From CAJXNP01 sp050305935 (lineage in GTDB: Bacteria > Bacteroidota > Bacteroidia > Cytophagales > Cyclobacteriaceae): 64,000 nt of DNA. The notes under the pieces were generated by a model. It was not told the DNA's origin. It searched no databases and saw nothing but the letters and a program-made list of their open reading frames with translations. The stretch spans positions 1-64,000 of the forward strand of contig JBNLGG010000002.1 in assembly GCA_050305935.1 (NCBI GenBank). Direction: 5' to 3'. The position numbers and the translations under genes are program-made. This document shows, piece by piece, positions 16,860 to 27,200 of the stretch (position 1 is the stretch's first letter; every line of letters begins with the position of its first letter).

Positions 16860-17798
16860 TTACTGGATGACCGAAACGACAGGACAATTAACATTTGCCA
16901 GGCTCATGCCCACGCTGTTTGCTCCCTGCGCCGTTGATAGATCCATCACATTTCCAAAGTCCGCATTGTCATACGCATTTACTAACCACAATGGAGAATA
17001 AGAAGCGTCGTCAGGTAGTGTTGCCACGACATTGTGAGTTTGGCTGCTCATTTCCTCAGTGACAAATCCAGAAGCAGGACCTCCGCCCGCCTCACCCGGA
17101 TTTATGTTGAAACTCACGTAAATAGGTGACAAAGGGACGTTACCAGCGGAAGCCATCAAATCTTTTTCGACAAAATTGAAATAAAAGACAACCTGGTTTT
17201 TGTACCAGCCTCTGGTTAAGCTTGCATCCCCGCCGTCTAATCTTTTTGAAGCAGTAGATCCTTCAGGCACCACCGGGCAATTCACAATGATGTTTGTTTC
17301 TTCCATGTCAATAGATCCGCTTGCAATGCCAGATGAGCTGGCAATGGAGTTCGCCACATAATCATCAGCCACCGTAACTTTTACCACTTGCCAGAAATCG
17401 TTGTAACCGGCGTCACCGGGAATAACATTTATAATATTCAATTGTCCGGGTACAGGATCTCCGTTTTCGTAAAAGAAAGCGTAAATAGGGGCGGGTGTGA
17501 CAGGCTGAATATCAAAATTATAATACTCTACCAACTCGCCTGCGGGACCTAGTCCTTTTGTAATAAAAGGTTCGCCGGAATCAAAGTTGATCGGTACATT
17601 GGCTTCGGGCAGGCCGTTAGAGGCAGTTCTAACCATTAGCTTTCCAGCGGTACTGCTGAAACGGTCGACGCTAACTTTTGAGGCAGTGTCCGGGTCGTAG
17701 ACCATTGGTTCCCCATCATCTCCGTTTTCGCAAGAAAGAAATGCGATGGAGAAAGATGCCACCAGTAAATGGAATAAAAAGGATCTTAGATTTTTCAT
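16860..17798 (-). CDS. Lipoprotein with two similar beta-rich domains, unknown function
   Basis: Started at the ATG at 17798 the product has about 312 residues. The lipobox is FSIAFLSC followed by ENGDDGE, an acidic +2 region often seen in surface-exposed Bacteroidota lipoproteins. An upstream in-frame Met (17831) only adds a charged stretch before the signal peptide and is rejected. Two halves resemble each other: each ends in a Trp-containing strand (DFWQVVKVTVADDYV and SPLWLVNAYDNADF) followed by a segment closing with NCPVV. That suggests an internal duplication with one conserved Cys per copy. I do not recognise the family and see no catalytic motif. Confidence 0.75.
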   Translation of the reverse strand: MKNLRSFLFHLLVASFSIAFLSCENGDDGEPMVYDPDTASKVSVDRFSSTAGKLMVRTASNGLPEANVPINFDSGEPFITKGLGPAGELVEYYNFDIQPVTPAPIYAFFYENGDPVPGQLNIINVIPGDAGYNDFWQVVKVTVADDYVANSIASSSGIASGSIDMEETNIIVNCPVVPEGSTASKRLDGGDASLTRGWYKNQVVFYFNFVEKDLMASAGNVPLSPIYVSFNINPGEAGGGPASGFVTEEMSSQTHNVVATLPDDASYSPLWLVNAYDNADFGNVMDLSTAQGANSVGMSLANVNCPVVSVIQ

Positions 17799-17831
17799 AT
17801 CAATTTTTTTAGTTTTTAAATGAGTAATCAA

Positions 17832-17863
17832 CGTGAAAAAGCGGGCTGCCCCGATTTTTCACG
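17832..17863 (-). promoter_or_regulatory. Strong hairpin in the 5' region of the lipoprotein gene
   Basis: CGTGAAAAA (17832-17840) and TTTTTCACG (17855-17863) pair perfectly. An inner CGGG/CCCG stem continues after one G-A mismatch and closes a 4-nt loop. It lies 34-65 nt before the lipoprotein ATG. It could be a 5'-UTR regulatory stem, or a late terminator for the GNAT gene about 175 nt upstream, though no clean T-run follows on the minus strand. Confidence 0.5.
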
Positions 17864-18038
17864 AAACACAAATTCCGTTGTGTGAAGCCAAAGGTCATTT
17901 TAAAATGTCACGGAAGTATCACAAGGAAATAACGCTTCCTAAAGGAATGTTGGGGGGGTGACATTTACGGGAATTTGGACACAGGCAACGGGTGTCTGGC
18001 TGCTTGGCCCCTAATAAAGTGGTTGACGGGCTTCCCGG

Positions 18039-18491
18039 CTAAACCCCAAAAGGTTTTCTCCGCATCACCGGAAGATACCTTCCGATTGGGTAGCTTTCTT
18101 TTTGGGCAAATGTTTCGAAACCCATTTTTTGATAAAACTTTTCCGCATTAGGGTCTGATATCACAATAATGCGTTTTCTGGAAATGCAAGTGCGTTTTAA
18201 AGATTCATCCAATAGAATCTTGCCATATCCTTTCCCCATAAATTTGGGCAATATCCAGAGGTGACCTATTTCATACTCATTTTCCTTTTCCTCAATTGCG
18301 CAAAAACCAACAATAGTGTTGTTTTCAGTAAGCCGAAATACACTGTTCTCGCGCAGGTATTTTGGACTGACCGTCAATTCGGACTTCCATTTTTTCATCC
18401 ACTCGTCGGGGTAACCCCAATGTTTTTTGGCCTTGAAACTAATCTGGTTGAGCATATTCAGATCAGTTAGCTCAGCTTTTTCTACTTTCAT
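18039..18491 (-). CDS. GNAT-family N-acetyltransferase
   Basis: About 150 residues from the ATG at 18491 (MKVEKAELTDL). The longer frame to 18521 adds ten residues outside the fold. The acetyl-CoA-binding motif A is visible as IGHLWILPKFMGKGYGKILL, with the G-K-G-Y-G turn. It is followed by a strand with ISDPNAEKFYQKMGFETF, the usual motif B and F-Y-x-K-x-G-F. The substrate is not predictable. It is monocistronic on the minus strand. The N-terminal KAKKHWGYPDEWMKKW is found in a subgroup of uncharacterised bacterial GNATs. Confidence 0.88.
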   Translation of the reverse strand: MKVEKAELTDLNMLNQISFKAKKHWGYPDEWMKKWKSELTVSPKYLRENSVFRLTENNTIVGFCAIEEKENEYEIGHLWILPKFMGKGYGKILLDESLKRTCISRKRIIVISDPNAEKFYQKMGFETFAQKESYPIGRYLPVMRRKPFGV

Positions 18492-18521
18492 TTGCCAATA
18501 TTTAGAGAGTAAAATTCCCAC

Positions 18522-19311
18522 ACGCTCCGTGATTTCTTTGACATGCCATCTTCTTTAGATTATTTCTGTATCGGATTTTTTTATCCTAGTCAAGTGGATG
18601 TCGATATTATAATTGTTATTAATAAAGTTTAATGTTACAATAATAATTGAATTTTAGTCCTGTACTAAAGGCAAATACTTTCGAACGGATTACGAAATGG
18701 CTAAGTCATTTTTTTCATAAGGGGATCACTTTTTCAAGTGTATAGTGCAATTACAAATAGGCCATTCATTCGCAAATATTATAATAGTACAATTATAATA
18801 CACAAACTATATCGCAGTAATTAAGGTAAATTTTACCTTTTTTTCCGGCAAAAAATATCATTCTATGCAAACGTTTGCGGAGTCGTTTGCACGATATTTT
18901 TATGCTTTATAATTGAAAAATTACTTGATAAATTGACTCTTCCTTGCAAAATTGTAAATGGCATAAAGGATAAAAGCTGGGTTTTTATCAATAAATTAAT
19001 GAAAAGGTTTGCTCGAACAATTTTGTCTGTGAAGAAGGAGGCTATGTTTAGAAAAATATGAAACTCTATTGTTCATAAAAGTCAGAATCGATAAACATAT
19101 AAATAATACAATTTAACTATTAACAAAAATGCCTATGGGAAAAGTTAGACTATTTAACCTTACAATACATACCGGTTTTCTACATGCCGCTTCAGCACAA
19201 CGGATCAGATCTGTTTGATTGAAGTTACTGTACCCCTTTACAAAATGTAGTTAAAAATCCGCAAAAGTATGTGGATAAAATGAATCTTATTGTATTACCA
19301 AATATTAGAGA
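18522..19311. other. 790-bp non-coding region ahead of the SusC/SusD locus
   Basis: A long A/T-rich region with no convincing gene. It contains the LacI-type palindrome at 18867-18878, annotated separately. A 29-codon frame at 19129-19218 ends in HAASAQ and resembles the end of a signal peptide, but it shows no support as a gene. I found no perfect TAnnTTTG promoter. The length suggests a long 5' untranslated leader or several regulatory sites for susC. Confidence 0.5.
18867..18878. promoter_or_regulatory. LacI-family operator palindrome
   Basis: GCAAACGTTTGC is a perfect 12-bp palindrome with the central CG typical of LacI-family operators. A second half-site, CGTTTGC, follows at 18884-18890. 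The site is about 430 bp upstream of susC. The natural candidate regulator is the LacI-type protein encoded at the other end of this locus (34491-35534). The match to LacI-type operators is established knowledge; assignment to this regulator is inference. Confidence 0.6.
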
Positions 19312-22300
19312 ATGAAGAATTTTACTATGAAGATTTTGTTAGTGTTGGTCTTCCTGACCGGCATTACTTTGCAGGCTTTTTCGCAGGGCTCTACTGTTAC
19401 GGGACGCGTAACCGACGGAGATTCCGGAATGCCTGGAGTGAACGTTCAAATTAAAGGTACCATCAGTGGTACTGTTACTGATATTAATGGGGATTTCTCC
19501 TTAAATGCTAAACCAGAGGATGTTTTAGTATTCTCATTTATCGGTTTTGCTACGCAAGAAATTACTGTTGGCAATCAATCGACCATCAATGTGACATTAG
19601 TTGAAGACATCGAAACGCTACAGGAAGTAGTGATCATTGGTTATGGAGAGACTACGGTAAAAGATGCGACAGGAGCTGTAACGGCCGTATCTGCCAAAGA
19701 TTTTAATGGCGGTGTTATCTCTTCTCCCGAGCAACTAATATCAGGTAAAACTGCCGGAGTGCAGATTACATCCACTTCCGGCTCTCCTGGCGACGGAGTA
19801 AATATAAGAATTAGGGGAACTACCTCAATAAGGTCAAATAATAATCCATTGTTTGTGGTAGATGGAGTACCTCTTTCCGGGGGAACGCAACCTGCGTCAT
19901 CTGATGTGGGGTATGGAACAACAAGTGACACCAATCCTCTAAATTTCATTAATCCAAGCGATATTGAAAGTATGAGTATTTTGAAAGACGCTTCCGCGAC
20001 TGCTATTTATGGATCACGAGGTGCTAATGGTGTTGTGATTATTACCACAAAGAGTGGAAGAGGCCAGGGTGGATTTGAATTTTCCTCTACTGGCAGCATT
20101 TCTACTCCTGCATCAAAGTATGATTTGTTGGGCAGGGAAGATTTTTTAAAAGCAATTGAACAATATGGTGGTGATCCTGTAGCGCGAGATGAGGGCGCTG
20201 ATACTGACTGGCAAGACTTTATATTAAGGACTACATTTTCACACAAGCAAAATCTTTCTTATTCAAAAGCCTTTACTACTGGTTCAATCAGGGCTTCATT
20301 TGGTTACGAAAACCAGCAAGGTATTATTGAAGATTCTTTCATGAAAAGATTAACCGCTAGAATTAATGGTAGAAAAACATTTATGAATGAAAAGCTGGAA
20401 ATAGGTCTTACATCTACATTTTCTAATGTCAAAAGAGGTGATCCACCTTTAAGCGGAAGTGCTGGTTTTGCAGGAGACTTATTGGGAGCTGCTTATTCTG
20501 CTAATCCAACTTGGCCAACTGATCCTGATCACGATACCGGAGGACAAAGGAGTCCTGCAAATATGTTAGAATACTTTCTGTCTGAAGGCGCTACAGATAG
20601 AATTTTGACCAATTTATCAGTAGACTATAAAATTACTGAGGATTTGATTGCGAAGGTTACTTATGGGCTGGATTGGTCTGATGGGGATAGGCTCACTTTG
20701 ATACAAGGTAATGCGAGAAATGCAGGAGATGGCGTTGGGGATTATGGTCAAGGACAAATTGATAAGAATGAGAACCTCAGTAATTTATTTGAGGGAACCC
20801 TTAATTATAAGAAGAAAGTAGGTGTTGTAGATATTGAAGCAGTTGGTGGATATTCGATTCAAAGTTTTAGAAATCAATGGTATTGGTCAAATGCCAGAGG
20901 TTTTGCCAATCCAAATAGTTTTAGCGCTATGGAAACCGAAATTAATAATTCACATGATGCCGTTAATGCTGCTGCTGAAGCTGCTGCTAGTGGAAGCATG
21001 AATATCATAAATAATTTTGGAGTGGATGCATCCGGAGGTTTTGTGGCTGGATTATTAACAGGATTAGAAGAGGGTCAGGATCCTCTTGTGCTTAGTACAT
21101 TTAATGCACCTTCTGGTATGACAGTAGAAGCCATAGCTGCTAATTTCTATGATCAGACAGATTATCTTCAGTCATATTTTGCAAGGGGTAATTTTTCAAT
21201 TAATAACAAATATTTAATTACAGCTACCGTAAGGGCCGATGGATCATCGCAATTTGGAGAAAATAACAAGTATGGGGTATTTCCATCCGGGGCTCTGGCT
21301 TGGAAATTACATGAGGAAGCATTTTTCCCGGATTTCTTTAGCTCATTTAAACTTAGAGCGGGTTATGGTATTGTTGGTAACCAGGATGGCCTGGGTCATG
21401 GCAATGCTAAAAGAAGAGCGCGTTATGATGATGTATCTGTAGAACAAAATAGAACAATTATAAGACCAGGACTTACTACCCAAGGTTCGATTAATCCGGA
21501 TTTAAAGTGGGAATCGACATCTCAATTATCTGTAGGAATTGACTTTGGTATATTAAATGAAAAATTATACGGAAGTATAGATTATTATAATAAACAAACA
21601 TCAGATCTATTACTAAAGTATGTAGCGGCTCAACCTTCTCTTGAGACACAAATTTTTAAAAATCTGGATGCTATAGTTGAAAATAAAGGATGGGAACTCT
21701 CTTTAACATATGTGGCTGTTGAAAATGATGATGCCGGATTAACCATCAGTGGCAATATTTCTCAGAATCATAATATGATCAAGGATTTTGCAGGAGAACT
21801 TGACGCTGGAACTATTTACGGACAAGGATTAACTGGTGCATATGCGCAACGGTTATCCGGAGGTCATCCATTGTTTACCTATCATTTGAGAGAATTTGAG
21901 GGATTTGATGAAAATGGACAGCCAATTGGTGATAATCAGACTTATATTGGAAAGTCAGCTTTACCAGAATGGACAGGTGGTTTGTCGATTAATGCAAATT
22001 ACAAAAACTTTAGCCTTGCTGCTTATATGTCTGGTCAGTTTGGTCAGTATATTTATAACAATACCCAAAATGCGTTTTTCACTGCAGGATCAATTCAGAA
22101 TGGAAGAAATGTGACCAAGGATGTATTAACAAGCGGTGAGTCAGGATTTGCTGAGGCTGCGGTTTCAACAAGGTTTTTAAGCAAAGGTGATTTTGTTAGA
22201 ATGCAGACTTTACAATTGGGATATAATGTGCCCGTTTCAGGAGATGGGTTTATTAGGTCATTGAGGTTTAATATCACAGCTCAGAATTTATTTCTGATCA

Positions 22301-22443
22301 CCAATTATTCGGGTTTAGATCCTGAAGTTAGTACCAATCCGGCCGATGATGACTTATTAAATGACCTTCCAACATTGGGCATTGATTATACTTCCTATCC
22401 AAGACCTAGGGTATTCTCATTTGGATTAAATCTTTCCTTCTAA
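19312..22443 (+). CDS. SusC/RagA-family TonB-dependent outer-membrane transporter
   Basis: A 1043-residue protein. The signal peptide ends LQAFSQ at residue 25. Residues ~28-105 are the carboxypeptidase-D-like plug extension (VTGRVTDGDSGMPGVNVQIK). It is followed by the TonB-box-like EVVIIGYGE and the plug domain, with the SusC hallmarks NNPLFVVDGVPL, DIESMSILKDASATAIYGSR and GANGVVIITTKSG. The remainder is a 22-strand-type barrel ending in an aromatic strand (RVFSFGLNLSF). It imports an oligosaccharide, or another substrate captured by the SusD lipoprotein, using TonB energy. The next gene is its SusD partner (3-bp gap). The trehalase and LacI regulator in the locus point to a sugar, perhaps a trehalose-containing glycoside. 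Confidence 0.95.
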   Translation: MKNFTMKILLVLVFLTGITLQAFSQGSTVTGRVTDGDSGMPGVNVQIKGTISGTVTDINGDFSLNAKPEDVLVFSFIGFATQEITVGNQSTINVTLVEDIETLQEVVIIGYGETTVKDATGAVTAVSAKDFNGGVISSPEQLISGKTAGVQITSTSGSPGDGVNIRIRGTTSIRSNNNPLFVVDGVPLSGGTQPASSDVGYGTTSDTNPLNFINPSDIESMSILKDASATAIYGSRGANGVVIITTKSGRGQGGFEFSSTGSISTPASKYDLLGREDFLKAIEQYGGDPVARDEGADTDWQDFILRTTFSHKQNLSYSKAFTTGSIRASFGYENQQGIIEDSFMKRLTARINGRKTFMNEKLEIGLTSTFSNVKRGDPPLSGSAGFAGDLLGAAYSANPTWPTDPDHDTGGQRSPANMLEYFLSEGATDRILTNLSVDYKITEDLIAKVTYGLDWSDGDRLTLIQGNARNAGDGVGDYGQGQIDKNENLSNLFEGTLNYKKKVGVVDIEAVGGYSIQSFRNQWYWSNARGFANPNSFSAMETEINNSHDAVNAAAEAAASGSMNIINNFGVDASGGFVAGLLTGLEEGQDPLVLSTFNAPSGMTVEAIAANFYDQTDYLQSYFARGNFSINNKYLITATVRADGSSQFGENNKYGVFPSGALAWKLHEEAFFPDFFSSFKLRAGYGIVGNQDGLGHGNAKRRARYDDVSVEQNRTIIRPGLTTQGSINPDLKWESTSQLSVGIDFGILNEKLYGSIDYYNKQTSDLLLKYVAAQPSLETQIFKNLDAIVENKGWELSLTYVAVENDDAGLTISGNISQNHNMIKDFAGELDAGTIYGQGLTGAYAQRLSGGHPLFTYHLREFEGFDENGQPIGDNQTYIGKSALPEWTGGLSINANYKNFSLAAYMSGQFGQYIYNNTQNAFFTAGSIQNGRNVTKDVLTSGESGFAEAAVSTRFLSKGDFVRMQTLQLGYNVPVSGDGFIRSLRFNITAQNLFLITNYSGLDPEVSTNPADDDLLNDLPTLGIDYTSYPRPRVFSFGLNLSF

Positions 22444-22445
22444 TT

Positions 22446-24047
22446 ATGTCAAATTTATTAATTAAGAAAATGGCAAAAATGTATAAACATATCAAAAAGC
22501 TAAGTGTATTTTCAATGATATTTACGTTGTTAGCAACTTCGTGTAGTTTAGAAATTGAGGATACAGATTCTATCCAGACTGTTGGAGGATCAGCTGTATT
22601 CAATGGCGTAGAAAGTGTGCCCGCGGCAATCGATCAATTGTATAATGATATTCGATCACAAACTGAAGCGCAGGATAATTTATACGCATTAACAGAGGTG
22701 ACCACTGATGAATTGTTAGTCCCAACACGTGGAACAGATTGGGGAGACAATGGTGTCTGGAGAACCTTGCACGCTCATACCTGGGGTGCTACTCATTCAC
22801 ATATAGTAAATGTTTGGAATGATAAAAACAGTGCAATTTTAAGAGCTACTCAAATTATTGATCCATTAAGTAATGCAAGCGCTGAGGAATTGGCACATGC
22901 TAAATTCTGTAGAGCATACAACATGTGGCTTATCATGGATTTCTTTGGACAAGTACCTTTCAGAGAAGCTGCTGATGGACCAGATGTCATCCCGGACGTA
23001 ATGACCAGGTCAGAAGCATATCAAATGGTGGTACAAGATTTGACAGATGCTATTGCAAACTTACCTGCAAGCGCCCCAACAGCTTCAGATAAAACTCGTG
23101 CTGTCAAGGCAACAGCTCAATTCTTTCTTGCAAAAGTGAAATTAAATGCTGCAGTGTATAATGGTAGCTATGGTGCTAATGATTTACAGGATGTTATTGA
23201 CCTGGTAGATGCAATTGAGGGGGACGGCTATTCTTTAGTGGGTGGTAACTATTTTGATATTTTCAAAGGTACTAATGTTACTAATACCGATGTGATCTGG
23301 AATGTGAAGGCCAGTACAGGAAACCGAATGTGGGATGGACTTCATTATAACCAATCTCATAAAGAGAATACAGGAGGTGGATGGAATGGTTTCACCACCC
23401 TGGCAGAATTTTATGACAAATTTGAAGGACCGGCTGATAATAATAGCATTGGCGGAAGCCAAGAAGAAAGAAGAGGATATACTCATACAGCTGCCTCAAC
23501 CGATAGCATCAATCAGGGTTTTGGATATGGTTTTCAATTAGGACAAATGTATGGTTGGGATTTTAAAAACAAAGTTTTAAAAACCTTGGAAAATAGAACA
23601 GGAGATCCTTTAGCATTTACTAAAGAACTTCCAGGCTTGATAGGTAATAATGAGGTGACTGGTATTAGATTATTAAAATATTCTCCTGCAGATGGTGCGT
23701 TTGCTCAAGGAGTAGTTATGGCTCGTTTTGGTGATGCATATTTGATGCGTGCAGAAGCTAAATTAAGAAAGGGTGATAATGCTGGTGCATTAGCTGATGT
23801 AAATGCTTTGAGAGCAATGCGAGCTAATACGCCTGATTTAGCTAGTCTTACTGAACAAGACCTGTTAGATGAAAGAGCAAGAGAGCTTTATACTGAAGGA
23901 TGGAGAAGAAATGATTTGATAAGATTTGGTGTATTTAAGGATGCGTGGGAGTTTAAAGAGGCCGGTGACGGTCACACGGATCTTTTTGCGATTCCTTCCA
24001 GTGCGTTATTGTCTAACCCAGGCTTGATACAGAATCCTGGATATTAG
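22446..24047 (+). CDS. SusD/RagB-family substrate-binding lipoprotein
   Basis: Up to 533 residues. The first ATG is at 22446, but the start could be 22470 (MAKMYKHIKKLS), which gives a more normal signal peptide. The lipobox is TLLATSC followed by SLEIEDTD. The SusD fold is shown by the N-terminal helices (AIDQLYNDIRSQ), the AHAKFCRAYNMWLIMDFFGQVPFREA segment, and the C-terminal ARFGDAYLMRAEAKLRKGDN, ALADVNALRAMRAN and LLDERARELYTEGWRRNDLIRFG blocks. It sits on the cell surface and caps the SusC barrel, capturing the ligand. A strong terminator follows at 24072-24100. Confidence 0.95.
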   Translation: MSNLLIKKMAKMYKHIKKLSVFSMIFTLLATSCSLEIEDTDSIQTVGGSAVFNGVESVPAAIDQLYNDIRSQTEAQDNLYALTEVTTDELLVPTRGTDWGDNGVWRTLHAHTWGATHSHIVNVWNDKNSAILRATQIIDPLSNASAEELAHAKFCRAYNMWLIMDFFGQVPFREAADGPDVIPDVMTRSEAYQMVVQDLTDAIANLPASAPTASDKTRAVKATAQFFLAKVKLNAAVYNGSYGANDLQDVIDLVDAIEGDGYSLVGGNYFDIFKGTNVTNTDVIWNVKASTGNRMWDGLHYNQSHKENTGGGWNGFTTLAEFYDKFEGPADNNSIGGSQEERRGYTHTAASTDSINQGFGYGFQLGQMYGWDFKNKVLKTLENRTGDPLAFTKELPGLIGNNEVTGIRLLKYSPADGAFAQGVVMARFGDAYLMRAEAKLRKGDNAGALADVNALRAMRANTPDLASLTEQDLLDERARELYTEGWRRNDLIRFGVFKDAWEFKEAGDGHTDLFAIPSSALLSNPGLIQNPGY

Positions 24048-24071
24048 GATTTACTTTAAATATGGTTGTTG

Positions 24072-24100
24072 AAAAAGGAGGATTTAGTATCCTCCTTTTT
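24072..24100 (+). terminator. Intrinsic terminator after susD
   Basis: AAAAAGGAGGAT (24072-24083) and ATCCTCCTTTTT (24089-24100) form a perfect 12-bp stem with a 5-nt loop and a run of Ts. It lies 25 nt past the susD stop. It should limit read-through from the abundant susCD message into the downstream genes. Confidence 0.88.
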
Positions 24101-24201
24101 TTAGTCAATTCATTAGTTCAATTCAATTTTTTATTGATTTTTACAACAACCTTTTTACTAAAACATTCAAGTGTTTTTTGAGGAGGGACAGGATAAAGAA
24201 C

Positions 24202-27200
24202 ATGAAAAAAGAAAAGGTCTTTGGGTATTTTTTTTTAATGCTATTCATTACCGCCTGTGGCATATCCAGTCAACAGAGAGATGGGCAGTCAATTGAAAAT
24301 TCCCTTTTCACACTATTGCCCTCAGAGGAAACAGGTATCACCTTTGTCAATCAAGTTGAGAACCAAAGGAACTTTAACATCTTCAAATACCGAAATTTTT
24401 ACAATGGAGGGGGCGTAGCGATAGGCGATATCAATAATGACAGCCTGCCGGATATTTATTTTACCGCTAACATGAATGAAAACAGGCTGTATCTAAACAA
24501 AGGAAACTTCCGGTTTGAAGATATTTCAGAATCAGCAGGAGTGACAGGAAATAAACCCTGGAGCACAGGGGTGGTGATGGTGGATATTAATGGTGACGGC
24601 TTGCTCGATATTTATGTGTGCAATGCTGGAAACATGGAGGGAAATAACCACGACAATGACCTGTACATCAACAACGGCGACCTTACATTCACAGAACGAG
24701 CAACCGAATACAACCTGGCAAAGACCGGGTTTACCACCCATGCGTCATTTTTTGATTTTGACCGGGACGGCGACCTCGATGCATATATCCTAAATAACAG
24801 CAATATCCCGGTAAGTAGTTTAGGCAATGCAGGGGATCGCAAAAAGAGAGCGGACCAATGGGAAGATGTACCAGAAATTTTCAGGGGGGTGGGAGATTTG
24901 CTCATGCGAAATGATGGTGGAAAATTTGTGGATGTGAGTGAAGAAGCAGGGATTTATGGAAGTTTGATAGGGTTTGGCCTCGGTGTGTATGTGTGCGATT
25001 TAAACGAAGATCATTTTCCTGACATCTATATTTCCAATGATTTTTTTGAAAGGGACTATCTGTACATTAACCAGCAGGATGGGACATTTTCTGAGGAGAT
25101 CAAAGAATGGACATCTCACCTTTGCCTTTCGGCCATGGGGGTAGACATGGGGGATGTCAATAACGATGGCCTGAATGACATTTTTATTACCGATATGATG
25201 CCGGAGGAGGATCAGCGCACCAAGAGTGTGATGGAATTTGAAGGTTATAATATTTTCAAATTGAAGCAAAACCGGGACTTCTATCAGCAATACATCCAGA
25301 ACACTCTGCAAATCAATAATGGAAACCGATCATTTACTGAGATCGCCTATTTCAGTGGCGTAGCCAAAACCGACTGGAGCTGGGCCGGACTGATCTTTGA
25401 CATGGACAACGACGGATACAAAGATATCTATGTTACCAATGGAATTATTCACGATTTAACAGACATCGATTTTGTTGATTTTTTTGCCAATGAGATTATT
25501 CAAAATACCGTATTGACCGGTGAAAAGGAAGAGGTCCTAAATATCATCAAAAAAATGCCCGTGGTTCCTCTTTCCAATTATTCCTTCCACAATAAGGGCG
25601 ACCTCACTTTTGAAAACACTTCAGTAACATGGGGGATGGATACGCCGGGATTTTCCAATGGATGTGCCTATGGTGATTTAGACAATGATGGCGATTTGGA
25701 CCTCGTAGTCAATAATGTTAACATGGAGGCTTTTATTTACAGAAATGAAAGTCGACAAAAGAGGGTTGACAACAATTACCTTCAACTATCATTTAAAGGC
25801 AAGGACCAAAATCTATTTGCCATTGGAGCTGTAGTTAAAATGTATGCCGATGATCAAATCATATTGCAGGAGAATATGCCTTCGAGGGGATTTCAGTCGT
25901 CCGTCGACTATGTGATGAATGTTGGCCTGGGAAAAATTCAGACGCTGGATTCCATACATGTTTTCTGGCCCGATGGAAAATTCAACCGATTTGAGAATAT
26001 TAAAGCAAATCAACATTTGTTATTCGATCAAAAGGACGCAGTAGCACTCCCGCCTACTTCGCAGACCTCTGTTATGCAGTTATTTTCCAAGGCAGACAAC
26101 TCAACTTTCAATCCTCACATCGAAGATCCTTTTAACGATTTCGACCAGGAAAGAATGATAGATAGACACCTTTCAAAAGAAGGGCCCGCCCTGGCAGTTG
26201 GCGATGTAAATGGGGATGGCAATGAAGATGTTTTTATTGGTGGAGCAAAGCGCTTTCCTGCTCACTTATACATACAGCAAGATCTGGGAAAATTTACTGA
26301 AAAAGCCAATAAATGGTTTGATATAGATGCAGGGTTTGAAGACACAGCCGCAAGCTTTTTCGATGCTGACGGAGATGGCGATGTGGATTTGGTGGTGGGA
26401 ACCGGGGGTAACTCCACCATTGATCAAAATTTTTACATGGCTCGCTTGTATCTTAATGATGGTAATGGAAATTTCACACGGCCTGAAAACAATCTGCCAA
26501 CCGTAAAGACTAATATTTCTGTTATAGCGCCTTTCGATTTTGATGAGGATGGTGATATTGATCTATTTGTCGGATCAAGGAGTGTACCAGGTGTATATGG
26601 CATTGATCCTGAGCATTTATTTTTGATCAATGACGGTAGAGGAAATTTTTCGGACGGAACTGAGCGGTATGCTTATGACCTCAAGAAAGCAGGCATGGTA
26701 ACCGATGCTATTTGGGCAGATATGGATGGAGATGGTCGGGCAGACCTTGTCACCGTTTCCGAGTGGGGTGTTCCGATGGTCATGAAAAATTCTGGCAAGA
26801 GATTGGCGAAATGGGATACCGAATTAGACTCACTGAAAGGTTGGTGGAAAGCTGTGGAGGCGAAGGACCTGGACAAGGATGGTGATTTGGATCTGATCCT
26901 TGGAAATAAAGGGACAAACATACCATATCCTGCCAGCAAGGAAAACCCGGTAAAACTTTTTATGAATGATTTTGACAACAATGGCGCCATTGATCAAATC
27001 ACCACGATTCACTACAATGACGGCGATTACCCCATTCACATGAGAAAAGAATTGACGGAGCAGTTTCCTCACCTGCGAAATGAAAAATTAAAAGCCTCCG
27101 ATTATGCAAAAATGACCATTGAACAATTGTTTACATCAAAAGTGATGGAAAATACTGTGCACAAGGAAGTGACAATTTCTGAAACAATTATAGCTGTAAA

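Noticed and set aside
19129..19218. 29-codon frame ahead of susC ending HAASAQ and RIRSV
   Set aside because: It looks like a partial signal peptide but has no stalling codons, no clear ribosome site and no partner; insufficient to call a gene.
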